From an uncultured Bacteriovoracaceae bacterium (lineage in GTDB: Bacteria > Bdellovibrionota > Bacteriovoracia > Bacteriovoracales > Bacteriovoracaceae), in NCBI GenBank assembly GCA_950054155.1, contig CATLOT010000001.1:62001-126000 (forward strand): 64,000 nt of DNA, read 5' to 3'. The first letter of the stretch is position 1, and each line of letters opens with the position of its first letter. Positions 25,123-31,952 of this stretch are shown in pieces. The notes below the pieces were generated by a model. It made no database searches and had not been told where the DNA came from. It saw nothing but the letters and a program-made list of their open reading frames with translations. The position numbers and the translations under genes were made by a program.

Positions 25123-25151
25123 TTGATTTTAGTTAGAACATCGTTTAAAAA
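25123..25151 (+). promoter_or_regulatory. Candidate promoter of the tRNA cluster
   Basis: TTGATT (25123-25128), 17 bases, TAAAAA (25146-25151), placing the start about 15 bases before tRNA-Thr, a spacing usual for stable RNA genes. Confidence 0.4.
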
Positions 25152-25172
25152 AATACACCTCAAAAGATGTGT

Positions 25173-25248
25173 GCTGGTGTAGCTCAGTTGGTAGAGCATC
25201 GGTTTTGTAAACCGGTGGTCGTAGGTTCAAATCCTATCACCAGCTCCA
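25173..25248 (+). tRNA. tRNA-Thr (anticodon TGT)
   Basis: Complete cloverleaf: acceptor GCTGGTG/CACCAGC, D arm GCTC/GAGC, anticodon loop TTTGTAA with TGT at 25206-25208, T arm with GGTTCAAATCC, and encoded CCA. It reads ACA. Confidence 0.97.
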
Positions 25249-25257
25249 CTTTTTTGA

Positions 25258-25343
25258 GGCGAGGTTGCCGAGTGGCCAAAGGCAGCAGACTGTAAATCTG
25301 CCGGGTTTTCCCTTCGATGGTTCGAATCCATCTCTCGCCACCA
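25258..25343 (+). tRNA. tRNA-Tyr (anticodon GTA)
   Basis: A class II tRNA of 86 bases: acceptor GGCGAGG, anticodon stem GCAGA/TCTGC with loop CTGTAAA (GTA), a long variable arm, T loop TTCGAAT and encoded CCA. It starts 9 bases after the preceding tRNA. Confidence 0.97.
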
Positions 25344-25349
25344 CCTTAA

Positions 25350-25425
25350 GCGGGTGTAACTCAGTTGGTAGAGTGCCAGCCTTCCAAGCTGGATGTCGCG
25401 CGTTCGAATCGCGTCGCCCGCTCCA
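25350..25425 (+). tRNA. tRNA-Gly (anticodon TCC)
   Basis: Acceptor GCGGGTG/CGCCCGC, anticodon stem CCAGC/GCTGG with loop CTTCCAA (TCC), T loop TTCGAAT and encoded CCA. A run of eight T (25426-25433) follows directly and may help end transcription. Confidence 0.97.
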
Positions 25426-25559
25426 TTTTTTTTCTCCCGATCATAAAGTTAGTGACAATCAACCATGCCGAAACAGGCTAAAGGCTAGCTCTCTCTTGTG
25501 CGGATTTGGTTAGGAATTAACTTTTTCGCCGGTTTTAGGGCCCTTGGGAGAGTTTATTG

Positions 25560-25588
25560 TTGCCATTGGGCACCAACTTTTTTAAATA
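25560..25588 (+). promoter_or_regulatory. Candidate promoter of tRNA-Thr(GGT)-tuf1
   Basis: TTGCCA (25560-25565) with TTAAAT at 16 bases or TAAATA at 17 bases, ending 22 bases before tRNA-Thr. It explains the 185-base gap inside the cluster and would drive tRNA-Thr together with tuf. The rest of the 25426-25610 gap shows no gene. Confidence 0.45.
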
Positions 25589-25610
25589 GGTTAGACGAAA
25601 ATTTAAGTTC

Positions 25611-25685
25611 GCTCGCGTAGCTCAGGGGTAGAGCGTTCCCTTGGTAAGGGAGAGGCCGCGGGTTCAATTCCCGCCGCGAGCTCCA
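25611..25685 (+). tRNA. tRNA-Thr (anticodon GGT)
   Basis: Acceptor GCTCGCG/CGCGAGC, anticodon stem TTCCC/GGGAG with loop TTGGTAA (GGT), T arm GCGGG/CCCGC and encoded CCA. A bulged stem (25686-25725, GCAAG...CTTGC) follows at once and is probably a processing or separation element before tuf1. Confidence 0.97.
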
Positions 25686-25831
25686 GCAAGTCCTAAATAA
25701 AGAGGCAAATACTCTTTAGGCTTGCCTAGAGCAAAGAAATAGATAATACTTTGGCAGTTATAAGCCAAATAAAGTTGAATATTAAAACGTTGTACCAAAC
25801 TAAAATTGGTTTGTTTTTATTTTAAGGAGTC

Positions 25832-27014
25832 TAGTAATGGCTAAGGAAAAATTTGACAGAAGTAAACCCCACGTAAACATCGGAACGATCGGTCACGTTG
25901 ACCATGGTAAGACGACGCTAACAGCGGCAATTACTATGACAATGGCGGCAGACAACGGTGGAGCGGCTAGAGACTATGCAGACATTGACTCGGCTCCAGA
26001 AGAAAAAGCACGTGGTATTACAATTAACTCAGCACACGTAGAGTACGAAACAAAAACTCGTCACTACGCGCACGTTGATTGTCCCGGACACGCTGACTAC
26101 GTAAAGAACATGATTACTGGTGCAGCTCAGATGGACGGTGCGATTCTCGTATGTTCAGCAGCAGACGGACCAATGCCACAAACACGTGAGCACATCCTTC
26201 TCGCACGTCAGGTTGGCGTACCTGCAATTGTTGTTTTCATGAACAAAGTTGATCAGGTTGATGATGAAGAGCTTCTTGAGCTCGTAGAAATGGAAATTAG
26301 AGAGCTTCTTTCTTCTTACGACTTCCCAGGTGACGATATTCCAATCGTAGCTGGTTCAGCACTTGCTGCAGTAGAAGACAGAGACGAAAATATTGGTAGA
26401 GCTAAGATCCGTGAGCTTATGGATCAAGTAGATAGCTACATTCCAGAGCCAGCACGTGATGTTGATCTTACTTTCTTGATGCCAGTAGAAGACGTATTCT
26501 CGATCTCAGGTCGTGGTACGGTTGTAACAGGTCGTATTGAGCGTGGTATCGTAAATGTTAACGAAGAAGTAGAGATCGTTGGTATTCGCGACACTGTAAA
26601 GACGACAGTAACAGGTGTAGAGATGTTCCGTAAGCTTCTTGATCAAGGTCAAGCAGGTGACAACGTAGGTCTTCTTCTTCGTGGTACGAAGCGTGAAGAT
26701 GTTGAGCGTGGACAGGTTCTTTGTAAGCCAGGTTCAGTAAAGCCACACAAGCACTTCAAAGGTGAAGTTTATATCCTTTCTAAGGACGAAGGTGGACGTC
26801 ACACTCCAATCTTCAAAGGTTACCGTCCACAGTTCTACTTCAGAACAACAGACGTAACTGGATCAATCAAGCTTCCAGAAGGTGTTGAGATGGTAATGCC
26901 AGGTGACAACACTTCTTTTGAAGTAGAATTGATCACTCCAATTGCGATGGAAAAAGGTCTTAAGTTCGCGATTCGCGAAGGTGGACGTACTATCGGAGCT
27001 GGTACTGTTTCTGA
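25832..27014 (+). repeat. Direct repeat, copy 1 (tuf)
   Basis: About 1183 bases that I read as identical, base for base, to 43425-44607. It begins five bases before the ATG and ends 13 bases before the end of the gene. Outside these limits the flanks differ. Confidence 0.9.
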
Positions 27015-27027
27015 CATTATCTCTTAA
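25837..27027 (+). CDS. tuf: Elongation factor Tu (copy 1)
   Basis: EF-Tu delivers aminoacyl-tRNA to the ribosome. The 396-residue product has G1 GHVDHGKTT, the effector/switch [12 protein letters not shown]3 DCPGHADY, G4 NKVDQ and G5 GSAL, then domains 2 and 3 ([37 protein letters not shown]). The protein is identical to that of copy 2 at 43430. It is preceded by tRNA-Thr(GGT) and a good AAGGAG SD. Codon choice is strongly biased (GGT, CGT, GAA), as in a highly expressed gene. Confidence 0.98.
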   Translation: MAKEKFDRSKPHVNIGTIGHVDHGKTTLTAAITMTMAADNGGAARDYADIDSAPEEKARGITINSAHVEYETKTRHYAHVDCPGHADYVKNMITGAAQMDGAILVCSAADGPMPQTREHILLARQVGVPAIVVFMNKVDQVDDEELLELVEMEIRELLSSYDFPGDDIPIVAGSALAAVEDRDENIGRAKIRELMDQVDSYIPEPARDVDLTFLMPVEDVFSISGRGTVVTGRIERGIVNVNEEVEIVGIRDTVKTTVTGVEMFRKLLDQGQAGDNVGLLLRGTKREDVERGQVLCKPGSVKPHKHFKGEVYILSKDEGGRHTPIFKGYRPQFYFRTTDVTGSIKLPEGVEMVMPGDNTSFEVELITPIAMEKGLKFAIREGGRTIGAGTVSDIIS

Positions 27028-27044
27028 TTTTAAGCGATGAATAT

Positions 27045-27072
27045 AAAGGGGCCGGATCATCCGGCCCTTTTT
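27045..27072 (+). terminator. Intrinsic terminator after tuf1
   Basis: GGGCCGGA (27049-27056) and TCCGGCCC (27060-27067) form a perfect stem with a TCA loop, preceded by A-rich and followed by T-rich sequence (TTTTTCTTTT). Confidence 0.93.
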
Positions 27073-27101
27073 CTTTTCCTTTTCTAAGGAATTCTAAAAA
27101 A

Positions 27102-27177
27102 GGGTGTATAGCTCCAACGGTAGAGCGGCTGATTCCAAATCAGTAGGTTGGGGGTTCGAATCCCTCTGCACCCGCCA
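27102..27177 (+). tRNA. tRNA-Trp (anticodon CCA)
   Basis: Acceptor GGGTGTA/TGCACCC (one G-T pair), D arm GCTC/GAGC, anticodon stem GCTGA/TCAGT with loop TTCCAAA (CCA), T loop TTCGAAT and encoded CCA. tRNA-Trp ahead of secE is a common bacterial arrangement; here an extra gene lies between them. Confidence 0.96.
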
Positions 27178-27184
27178 CTTTCTC

Positions 27185-28303
27185 ATGTTTAAAAATTTAA
27201 TCATCTTCTTAGTGACTTCAATAATGCTTCTCTTAGGTGCTGAAGTCGTTTCTCGCTTTGCTGGGTTTGGAAAATTAGAAATAATGTCTGGAAGAGTGGT
27301 TGATTTTCACAACTTTTTCTGTGGTGAGGGGTGTGAAAGATTCCCTGGACTTGATTGGGTTAACGATCCAACTTATTTCGATAAAAACTCAGTGATTGAG
27401 ATAGGTGATCAAAAGGTAACTAAAGAGAAGAAAGATAATGAGAAGCGTGTGCTTTTTATTGGCGACTCAGCAACTTATGGTTTGGGAGTTGAAAAAGAGC
27501 AGCGGTTTTCCTCTGTCTTGAAAGCCAAATTCGATGACTCATGGAAAATGATCAATTCAGGGATACCTGGTTTTGATAATGTAGATGAGCTTTTTCAATT
27601 AAAAACAAATCTTTATAAGCTTTCCCCAGACTTTATTGTTTGGCAGATCTTCATGGCAAATGATTTGAATATTAATATTTCAATGGTCGTAAGAGAGAGT
27701 CGCAAAAAAGGGTTCCTTTTAAAGGCTTTTCCAAGCAGTGCCTTTTTAAAGCTTGTCTTCAGTGCTTTGACGCCCTTTGGTTTTGAGGGGCTTCTTTTAG
27801 AGTCAGTAAGGGAAGGGGAGAACAAATACCAAACTTCCAAGTCACCAATTGACCAAAGAGGCCTGAACTTCTTCAACTTTCATGAAGGCGAGTTTGCTCT
27901 TTATCATAAGGAGCCATCTTCACTTGAGCCTCTAGTGAGAGAGGTGTTCTATAAGGTTGCCTCGGAGTTTAATGAGTTTTGTAAAGCACTCAAAGTGCCT
28001 GTTTTCGTTGTTGTTGTCCCGACACGCTCTATGATTGAAAACAATCTTTCGATATTGCCAGACTTAGAAAACGCTAAAAAGCATTTTGGGAAGACTGAAG
28101 AATACTATCGGGAGAATTTAGACTTCTCTCGCCCGCACCGCTTTGTCGTCGAAACACTAAAAAAGCTAGCTATCCCATTCTATGACCCTGTAGAGGATGG
28201 GGTGGGGAGTTGGTTTTTAAAAGAGGGGGATGATCACCCAAGTGTAAGGGGTCATCAGAAGATAAGTGATGCCGTGGAAGTGTTTTTGCGCAGCGCACCC
28301 TGA
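27185..28303 (+). CDS. Membrane-anchored SGNH/GDSL-type hydrolase
   Basis: A 372-residue protein with an N-terminal signal-anchor (FKNLIIFLVTSIMLLLGA) and an SGNH fold. Block I is KRVLFIGDSATYGLG (Ser95), a Gly/Asn block sits near MINSGIPGFDNVDE, an N-containing block III is IFMANDLNI, and block V is D-D-H-P-S-V-R-G-H near residue 352. Such enzymes deacylate or transfer acyl groups on envelope polysaccharides or lipids; the substrate is unknown. The ATG is only 7 bases after the CCA end of tRNA-Trp and has no SD, so after tRNA processing the message would be almost leaderless. A longer reading through the tRNA is not credible. It interrupts the usual tRNA-Trp-secE neighbourhood. Confidence 0.85.
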   Translation: MFKNLIIFLVTSIMLLLGAEVVSRFAGFGKLEIMSGRVVDFHNFFCGEGCERFPGLDWVNDPTYFDKNSVIEIGDQKVTKEKKDNEKRVLFIGDSATYGLGVEKEQRFSSVLKAKFDDSWKMINSGIPGFDNVDELFQLKTNLYKLSPDFIVWQIFMANDLNINISMVVRESRKKGFLLKAFPSSAFLKLVFSALTPFGFEGLLLESVREGENKYQTSKSPIDQRGLNFFNFHEGEFALYHKEPSSLEPLVREVFYKVASEFNEFCKALKVPVFVVVVPTRSMIENNLSILPDLENAKKHFGKTEEYYRENLDFSRPHRFVVETLKKLAIPFYDPVEDGVGSWFLKEGDDHPSVRGHQKISDAVEVFLRSAP

Positions 28304-28455
28304 AGAAAGAACACATCTTTAGCTACATTTTTTGTTTATTGCAATAAAAAATTAGACTTTTTGCTATTTTTATTACATAAGGGAGTGCTAATGCATTAAT
28401 TACCCGTTTTTTGAACTCTTCAATGAGTGAAGAAAATCAACTTTTGTGGTGTTGT

Positions 28456-28842
28456 ATGTCAATAATCAAAGCAGAAGACAATAAGAAGTGGATTAACTTT
28501 TTTGTCGCTGTCATTGCTATTTTAAGTGGCTTTTTGGTCATTCGTTTTCTCGGTCAAATGGGAGAATGGTTTGATCTTGAAGCAAAAGTTCCTTATTTCA
28601 TTGGAGTATCCCAAGGTTTAGGAGCTTTAATTGGTTTGGTTGTTTTCCTTGTTGTTAAAGGTAATGAAGGTGCTCGCCAGCACTTAGATCAGGTCTACAG
28701 TGAGTTAGTTAAAGTTATATGGCCGGACTCTGAATCCGTAGTAAAGAGTACGATTGGAATTCTAATTGGCCTATCAATATTAAGTGTAATCTTTGTTGGC
28801 GTTGATTACGTCTTTAGATGGCTTCTTAATTTGATTTATTAA
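28456..28842 (+). CDS. secE: SecE, preprotein translocase subunit
   Basis: SecE clamps SecY in the inner membrane. The 128-residue product has three membrane helices, as in E. coli: WINFFVAVIAILSGFLVIRFL, a second near PYFIGVSQGLGALIGLVVFLVV, and the conserved third STIGILIGLSILSVIFVGVDYVF. The conserved cytoplasmic segment VYSELVKVIWPDSESVVKST (W-P-x-x-x-E/S-x-x-x-x-T) precedes helix 3. Start choice is uncertain: ATG 28456 with a weak GTGGTG, or ATG 28423 and TTG 28411 with none. Followed by nusG after 16 bases, the usual order. Confidence 0.92.
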   Translation: MSIIKAEDNKKWINFFVAVIAILSGFLVIRFLGQMGEWFDLEAKVPYFIGVSQGLGALIGLVVFLVVKGNEGARQHLDQVYSELVKVIWPDSESVVKSTIGILIGLSILSVIFVGVDYVFRWLLNLIY

Positions 28843-28858
28843 GGTTTGAGGTAAGTAG

Positions 28859-29536
28859 ATGAGCGACGAAATCAAAGACCCTTCAATGGAAGAATCAGTT
28901 GAGACAGTAGAGACTGCAACAGAAACTCAAGAGGTTTCTGCAGAAGCTACTGAGACTGCTGCCGACCCTCATGCAGATCCTGAGCTAGCAGATGGCTCAC
29001 AAGATGGCTTTAAGTGGTACATTGCAAAGACACTTACTGGTCAAGAAAATAAAATCGCAAAGTCACTTCGTGAAAGGGTGATCAATCATAAAAAGCAAGA
29101 GTTCTTTTCTAAGATCGTAGTTCCAGAGGAAACGGTTGTTAGTAATGCTAATGGTAAGAAAAGAACTATTAAGAAAAAGTTCTTTCCAGGTTATGTGCTC
29201 ATCAGAATGGTAATGAGTAACGATACTTGGCACCTGGTAAAAGACACTGACAAAATCACTGGATTTGTTGGTGGTACACCGACGAGCCCACAGGCACTTA
29301 CTGAAGAAGAAGCTGCTTATATGCTCGGTCAAGGTGAAGGACAGGCCAAGAAGCCTCGCTCAAGTGTTCAATTTGAAGAAGGCGAACAAGTTAAAGTTAT
29401 TGAAGGACCTTTTGCTTCATTTGTCGGAACTATTGAAGCCGTCAGTGACAAAGGGAAAATCAAGGTTAATGTATCAATCTTTGGGCGACCAACCCCTGTG
29501 GAATTGGACTTCTCACAAGTGGAAAAAATTTCATAA
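28859..29536 (+). CDS. nusG: Transcription elongation/antitermination factor NusG
   Basis: NusG binds the RNA polymerase clamp and links it to Rho or to ribosomal protein uS10. The 225-residue product has the NGN domain from about residue 51 (KWYIAKTLTGQENKIAKSLRERV, then KKFFPGYVLIRMVM and W-H-L-V-K-D-T-D...G-F-V-G). The C-terminal KOW domain is FEEGEQVKVIEGPFASFVGTIEAV followed by VSIFGRPTPVELDFSQVEKI. It has an additional about 50-residue acidic Glu/Thr/Ala N-terminal tail not found in E. coli NusG (181 residues). Confidence 0.96.
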   Translation: MSDEIKDPSMEESVETVETATETQEVSAEATETAADPHADPELADGSQDGFKWYIAKTLTGQENKIAKSLRERVINHKKQEFFSKIVVPEETVVSNANGKKRTIKKKFFPGYVLIRMVMSNDTWHLVKDTDKITGFVGGTPTSPQALTEEEAAYMLGQGEGQAKKPRSSVQFEEGEQVKVIEGPFASFVGTIEAVSDKGKIKVNVSIFGRPTPVELDFSQVEKIS

Positions 29537-29575
29537 AAGTTGGAAGATTGTAATCACAATCGTAAGGAGTAAAGC

Positions 29576-30004
29576 ATGGCTAAGAAAATCACTGGCTTTA
29601 TTAAGCTACAGATCGATGCTGGTAAGGCGAACCCTTCACCACCAATTGGACCTGCTCTAGGTCAAAAAGGTGTGAACATCATGGAATTCTGTAAGGCATT
29701 CAATGCTAAAACACAGAAGTCTGCTGGTATGGTTCTTCCAACTATCATCACAGTGTATTCAGACCGTTCATTTTCATTTGTTACTAAGACGCCTCCAGCA
29801 TCTTGGTACCTTAAAAACAAGCTTAAGCTTAAGTCTGGTGCTAACAAGCCTGGACATGAAGTAGCTGGGACTGTTTCTGAGAGTATCGTTAAAGAGATTG
29901 TTGAAGGTAAGAAGCCTGACTTAACTGCTGCTGATGAAGCTGCAGGTATGAGAACTATTGAAGGATCTATCCGTTCAATGGGTCTTAAGTTGGATTATAA
30001 GTAA
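29576..30004 (+). CDS. rplK: 50S ribosomal protein uL11
   Basis: uL11 is part of the GTPase-associated centre and binds the 1070 region of 23S rRNA. The 142-residue product has the proline-rich [31 protein letters not shown]-domain and the RNA-binding C-domain ([18 protein letters not shown]...[16 protein letters not shown]). A short hairpin (GATTGT/ACAATC, 29546-29561) sits just before its AAGGAG SD. It could take part in control by L1, which regulates this pair in E. coli. Confidence 0.97.
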   Translation: MAKKITGFIKLQIDAGKANPSPPIGPALGQKGVNIMEFCKAFNAKTQKSAGMVLPTIITVYSDRSFSFVTKTPPASWYLKNKLKLKSGANKPGHEVAGTVSESIVKEIVEGKKPDLTAADEAAGMRTIEGSIRSMGLKLDYK

Positions 30005-30038
30005 TTAGGCTTTGTCGCTAATTTAGTGAGGTAATGAA

Positions 30039-30740
30039 ATGAAAAAGAAATCAAAAAAGTTTTTAGAAGCCTCTTCAAAAGTTGAAGAGCGTATTTATTC
30101 AATCGACGAAGCCATTAAGCTTGCAAAAGAAGTTTCTTACGCAAAGTTTGATGAGACTGTAGATCTTGCTTTCAATCTTGGTGTTGATCCAAGACACGCT
30201 GACCAGATGATCCGTGGAGCAATTGCTCTTCCAGCTGGTACAGGGAAAACAGTAAGAGTATGTGTGATCACTTCTGGAGACAAAATCACTGCAGCTGAAG
30301 AAGCTGGAGCTGACTTTGTTGGTGGTGATGATCTCGTTGCTAAAATTGCTGGTGGATGGCTCGAATTTGATCGTGTGATCGCATCTCCAGATATGATGGG
30401 GAAGCTCGGTCGTATCGGTCGTGTTCTTGGTCCACGTGGTCTTATGCCTAACCCAAAACTTGGAACTGTTACTCCAGATGTAGCTAAAGCTGTTACTGAG
30501 CAAAAAGCTGGTAAAGTTGAGTACAGAACTGAGAAGAACGGTATTATCCACGTTCCGGTTGGAAAGAAGTCTTTCGAAGACGGTAAGATTCGTGAAAACG
30601 TAAATGCAATTATCAATGCAATTGTTAAAGCTAAGCCAGCAAGTTCTAAAGGTACTTACCTTAAGACACTAACTCTTAGTACAACAATGGGTCCTGGGAT
30701 CGCTCTTGATACTCAAGAGGCATTAGGAATTGCTAACTAA
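30039..30740 (+). CDS. rplA: 50S ribosomal protein uL1
   Basis: uL1 forms the stalk that guides E-site tRNA and represses its own message in E. coli. The 233-residue product has [69 protein letters not shown] and [14 protein letters not shown]. The RGLMPNPK signature confirms identity. SD is GAGG before ATG 30039. Confidence 0.97.
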   Translation: MKKKSKKFLEASSKVEERIYSIDEAIKLAKEVSYAKFDETVDLAFNLGVDPRHADQMIRGAIALPAGTGKTVRVCVITSGDKITAAEEAGADFVGGDDLVAKIAGGWLEFDRVIASPDMMGKLGRIGRVLGPRGLMPNPKLGTVTPDVAKAVTEQKAGKVEYRTEKNGIIHVPVGKKSFEDGKIRENVNAIINAIVKAKPASSKGTYLKTLTLSTTMGPGIALDTQEALGIAN

Positions 30741-30753
30741 TAAATAAGTTGTG

Positions 30754-30772
30754 GGGGCATTTGCCCCTTTTT
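30754..30772 (+). terminator. Intrinsic terminator/attenuator between rplA and rplJ
   Basis: GGGGC (30754-30758), loop ATTT, GCCCC (30763-30767), then TTTTT. It separates the L11-L1 pair from the L10-L12-rpoBC genes, so transcription into rpoB needs either read-through or a downstream promoter. Confidence 0.8.
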
Positions 30773-30863
30773 ATAAATGTTGATGTTGTTTGAGGTTGAT
30801 GAAGGCCGGTGGCGAAAGCCATAAATCCTGCCAGAAATCTCCCTCCGAACACTGGAGGTGCTT
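30773..30863 (+). promoter_or_regulatory. rplJ leader, L10-binding type
   Basis: The 91-base leader contains a TGGC-GAAA-GCCA stem-loop flanked by GGC...GCC (about 30804-30832) and then CCTCC (30842-30846) seven bases before GGAGG (30854-30858), the rplJ SD. The 5-bp pairing hides the SD. This fits the known L10-(L12)4 autoregulated leader of other bacteria, although the exact kink-turn was not modelled. Confidence 0.65.
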
Positions 30864-31415
30864 ATGTTGAAGAGAGCTGAGAAAGATGCGATTATCTCAG
30901 GGCTAAAAACGGACATTGAAGCCGCAAGAGCCGTCTTTCTTACCAATCTAATCGGCATTGGTTCAAACGACGCAGTTAAGCTTAGAAAGGAAGTGCGCGA
31001 ATCACAGGGTAAAATCGTTGTGACTCGTAACACGCTTTTTAAGAAAGCTGCTGAGGGAACCGCTGCTGAGGCCATCGTGGCCGATCTAAAAGGACCGCAC
31101 GCACTAGCATTCGCTTTTGAAGATGCTGCTGCTGTGGCCAAAGCTTTGAAAGAAGCAGGGAAGGAATTCGAAGCTGTAGAGCTTAAAGGTGGTATTTTAA
31201 ACGGTGAGGTCTTATCACTTGAGCAAGTTACTGCTCTTGCTGAACTACCTTCTCGCGACGAAATGCTTGGTACAGTACTTGCTACTATGATGGCTCCTGT
31301 ATCCGCTTTTGCCCGTCTTACTAACTCGATTAAAGACGAGTGTGAGAAGCAGGGTGTTGAAAAGCCTGGTGACCTTAAGGTTGAAACTGCTTCAGAAGAA
31401 ACTGCTGAAGCTTAA
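30864..31415 (+). CDS. rplJ: 50S ribosomal protein uL10
   Basis: uL10 anchors L12 dimers in the stalk. The 183-residue product has MLKRAEKDAIISGLKTDIEAARAVFLTNLIGI, VTRNTLFKKAAEGT and the C-terminal L12-binding helix region SRDEMLGTVLATMMAPVSAFARLTNSI. ATG 30864 is used because GGAGG lies five bases upstream; a GTG six bases earlier lies inside the SD. The Glu/Ala-rich C-tail is slightly longer than in E. coli. Confidence 0.96.
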   Translation: MLKRAEKDAIISGLKTDIEAARAVFLTNLIGIGSNDAVKLRKEVRESQGKIVVTRNTLFKKAAEGTAAEAIVADLKGPHALAFAFEDAAAVAKALKEAGKEFEAVELKGGILNGEVLSLEQVTALAELPSRDEMLGTVLATMMAPVSAFARLTNSIKDECEKQGVEKPGDLKVETASEETAEA

Positions 31416-31466
31416 GAACAAAAATTGGTTAGAAAGTTAAAATTTTAAAAAAATTGGAGATAAAAA

Positions 31467-31835
31467 ATGTCTATTACAAATGAACAACTAATTGATCACA
31501 TTTCTCAAATGTCTGTACTCGATCTTGCTGAGCTTGTTAAAACAATGGAAGACAAGTTTGGTGTTTCTGCAGCTCCTGTTGCAGTAGCTGGTGCAGCTGC
31601 TGGTGGCGCTGCTGCTGAAGAGAAAACAGAATTTACTGTAGTACTTGCTGACGCGGGTGCTAAGAAAATCAACGTTATTAAAGAAGTTCGTGCAATCACT
31701 GGACTTGGTCTTAAGGAAGCTAAAGAGCTCGTAGAAGGTGCTCCTAAGCCAATTAAAGAAGACGTTGAGAAAGCAGAAGCAGAAGAAATCCAGAAGAAGC
31801 TTGAAGCTGCTGGTGCTAAAGTTGAGCTTAAGTAA
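31467..31835 (+). CDS. rplL: 50S ribosomal protein bL12
   Basis: bL12 recruits translational GTPases. The 122-residue product has the N-terminal dimer domain ([25 protein letters not shown]), an Ala/Gly/Val hinge (about residues 38-55) and the globular domain ([46 protein letters not shown]). SD GGAG precedes the ATG. Confidence 0.98.
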   Translation: MSITNEQLIDHISQMSVLDLAELVKTMEDKFGVSAAPVAVAGAAAGGAAAEEKTEFTVVLADAGAKKINVIKEVRAITGLGLKEAKELVEGAPKPIKEDVEKAEAEEIQKKLEAAGAKVELK

Positions 31836-31866
31836 GCCCAGCTTATTATTTGCTTAAAAAAATAAA

Positions 31867-31897
31867 AGGTGTGAAGATGGAAGTCATCTTCACACCT
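31867..31897 (+). terminator. Long hairpin between rplL and rpoB
   Basis: A perfect 13-bp stem, AGGTGTGAAGATG (31867-31879) and CATCTTCACACCT (31885-31897), with a GAAGT loop. The 3' tract (ATTTGCGTTT) is only moderately T-rich. Position matches the E. coli rplL-rpoB attenuator/RNase III site, so partial termination or processing that sets the ribosome:polymerase ratio is likely. Confidence 0.7.
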
Positions 31898-31952
31898 ATT
31901 TGCGTTTATACGAATAAAATTTTCTCAAACTTCTCTACTAGGAGAACTAGAA

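Noticed and set aside
25265-25513. 82-codon ORF on the plus strand across tRNA-Tyr and tRNA-Gly
   Set aside because: It runs through two complete tRNA genes and has no SD; a chance frame.
25686-25836. Riboswitch in the tuf1 leader (stems at 25686-25725 and around 25794-25813 followed by T-rich sequence)
   Set aside because: Stems are bulged or only five pairs; more simply a tRNA-mRNA processing spacer.
27104-27184. N-terminal extension of the SGNH-hydrolase frame
   Set aside because: The extension is the tRNA-Trp gene; the protein is taken to start at ATG 27185.
30099-30616. Two long antisense frames (about 150 codons) opposite rplA
   Set aside because: They arise from the biased codon use of rplA; composition (Ser/Thr/Pro runs) is that of shadow frames.
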